Below are positions 63,415-64,000 of a stretch of DNA of 64,000 bases, piece by piece; within the stretch, counting starts at the first letter, position 1; each line of letters begins with the position of its first letter. Under the pieces are notes generated by a model. That model had not been told where the DNA came from and did not search any database. It saw only the letters and a list, made by a program, of their open reading frames with translations. The DNA is from Pseudarthrobacter sulfonivorans (lineage in GTDB: Bacteria; Actinomycetota; Actinomycetes; Actinomycetales; Micrococcaceae): positions 4,979,758-5,043,757 of the forward strand of contig NZ_CP013747.1 of assembly GCF_001484605.1 (NCBI RefSeq), given 5' to 3'. Made by a program: the position numbers and the translations under genes.

Positions 63415-64000
63415 CTATCGCCGAAGGCTTTCAGACGGCAGCTCGCCAAACGTGTCGAGGTAGAGAGCCGAGAATCGGCCCTGGTGCGAGAAACCGCAGC
63501 GCTCGGCGATCGAAATAATGGTCTCCTGCCCGGGCCCCGCCGCAAGGAGCATTTCCCGGGCCCGATCCAGCCGAACCCTCCTCAGCAGCTCCGACGGCGT
63601 TGCCCCTACTTCGGAGCGAAGGGCCAACTGGAGGGTGCGCACCGAAACTCCTAGATTCTCAGCTATGTCCGGCACTGCGAGCTCCTCGGAAGCGTGACGT
63701 TCAAGGAGGTCACGGAACCGTCGGATCAATCGGCTCTCCGAATCCGGATTGAGTCCTTCTTCCTTCACGGTCGTGTTGTCCATTGCCATGAGCAGTCGCG
63801 ACAGCATGGTGTCCACGAGGAGCCTTTGGACAAAGACGGGAGCGGCGCTTGAGGCCTGACTGATCATGTCGTCATGCAGTTCGACGACGGATCTCAGGAA
63901 TGCCCGCCCCGCCGAACCGGTGAGGTCCATGGCGTAGCCGAGCTTCACGTCCCGCGACTTGTTCCCATAGAGCTGTTCGGCCACCGAAGCAAGCGCCAGG
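63415..64000 (-). CDS. AraC-family transcriptional regulator, 5' end outside window
   Basis: The frame is open to the window end, giving at least 195 residues of C-terminal sequence. The last ~100 residues are the AraC double helix-turn-helix (VPDIAENLGVSVRTLQLALR, then IISIAERCGFSHQGRFSALY and FGELPSESLRR). The sensing domain is mostly cut off. It is 131 bases upstream of the AAHS transporter on the same strand and probably controls it in response to an aromatic acid. Confidence 0.85.
   Translation of the reverse strand, partial: LALASVAEQLYGNKSRDVKLGYAMDLTGSAGRAFLRSVVELHDDMISQASSAAPVFVQRLLVDTMLSRLLMAMDNTTVKEEGLNPDSESRLIRRFRDLLERHASEELAVPDIAENLGVSVRTLQLALRSEVGATPSELLRRVRLDRAREMLLAAGPGQETIISIAERCGFSHQGRFSALYLDTFGELPSESLRR

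Overview
The window is high-GC actinobacterial DNA, most likely from an Arthrobacter-group (Micrococcaceae) chromosome or large plasmid. The basis is the LuxR/LAL-type ben regulator, the long actinobacterial-style BenC, TTG/GTG starts, DUF4192 and DUF6454 genes, and the insertion-sequence types. The genus is inference.

Left part (1-16.6 kb): an aromatic catabolic block. It begins with a partial zinc alcohol dehydrogenase and a divergent AraC-type regulator. An AAHS-family benzoate transporter (benK-like), a LysR regulator and a large AAA-LuxR regulator (benR-like) follow. Next is benABCD on the minus strand, facing catA-catB-catC-benE on the plus strand. Benzoate is taken up by BenK/BenE, converted by BenABC and BenD to catechol, then by CatA, CatB and CatC towards beta-ketoadipate. 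The benA-catA gap holds three separate operator-like elements. BenC carries an unusual C-terminal FCD-type ligand-binding domain.

Middle part (about 16.7-57.9 kb): an accessory region full of decay. It is bracketed by two diverged direct copies of a 1.1-kb segment (a DUF4192 gene plus a structured downstream region). A third, inverted piece of that segment lies next to a frameshifted tyrosine recombinase. The region contains two IS21 elements, a truncated IS110, relics of IS3, IS256 and IS21, and a group II intron. One AfsR/SARP-type regulator is intact, one is frameshifted and three are fragments.

The most unusual content is a family of cassettes. A conserved 300-450 bp leader occurs at least five times. 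Three copies precede a small protein with a Cys-Pro-Glu-Thr-Gly-Trp-Trp motif (the motif is deleted in one copy), and each is followed on the same strand by a different gene: a secreted fibronectin-III protein, a giant TIR-nSTAND-WD40 protein with two seven-bladed propellers, or a secreted FG-GAP repeat protein. A fourth leader directly precedes a secreted protein resembling phage tail tube proteins. Two leaders sit divergently beside AfsR-type genes. A patatin-like phospholipase paired with a small repeat protein lies further right.

Right part (58-64 kb): ordinary-looking genes return, with a DUF6454 secreted protein, a broken PKD-type secreted protein, a second AAHS aromatic-acid transporter with its terminator, and a partial AraC regulator. 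A 3'-tRNA-like scar at 57,979-58,000 may mark an old integration end.

Limits: all family calls come from reading motifs and from memory of the families. No searches were run. Several frameshifts are single-base changes in or next to short homopolymers and could be sequencing errors rather than decay.
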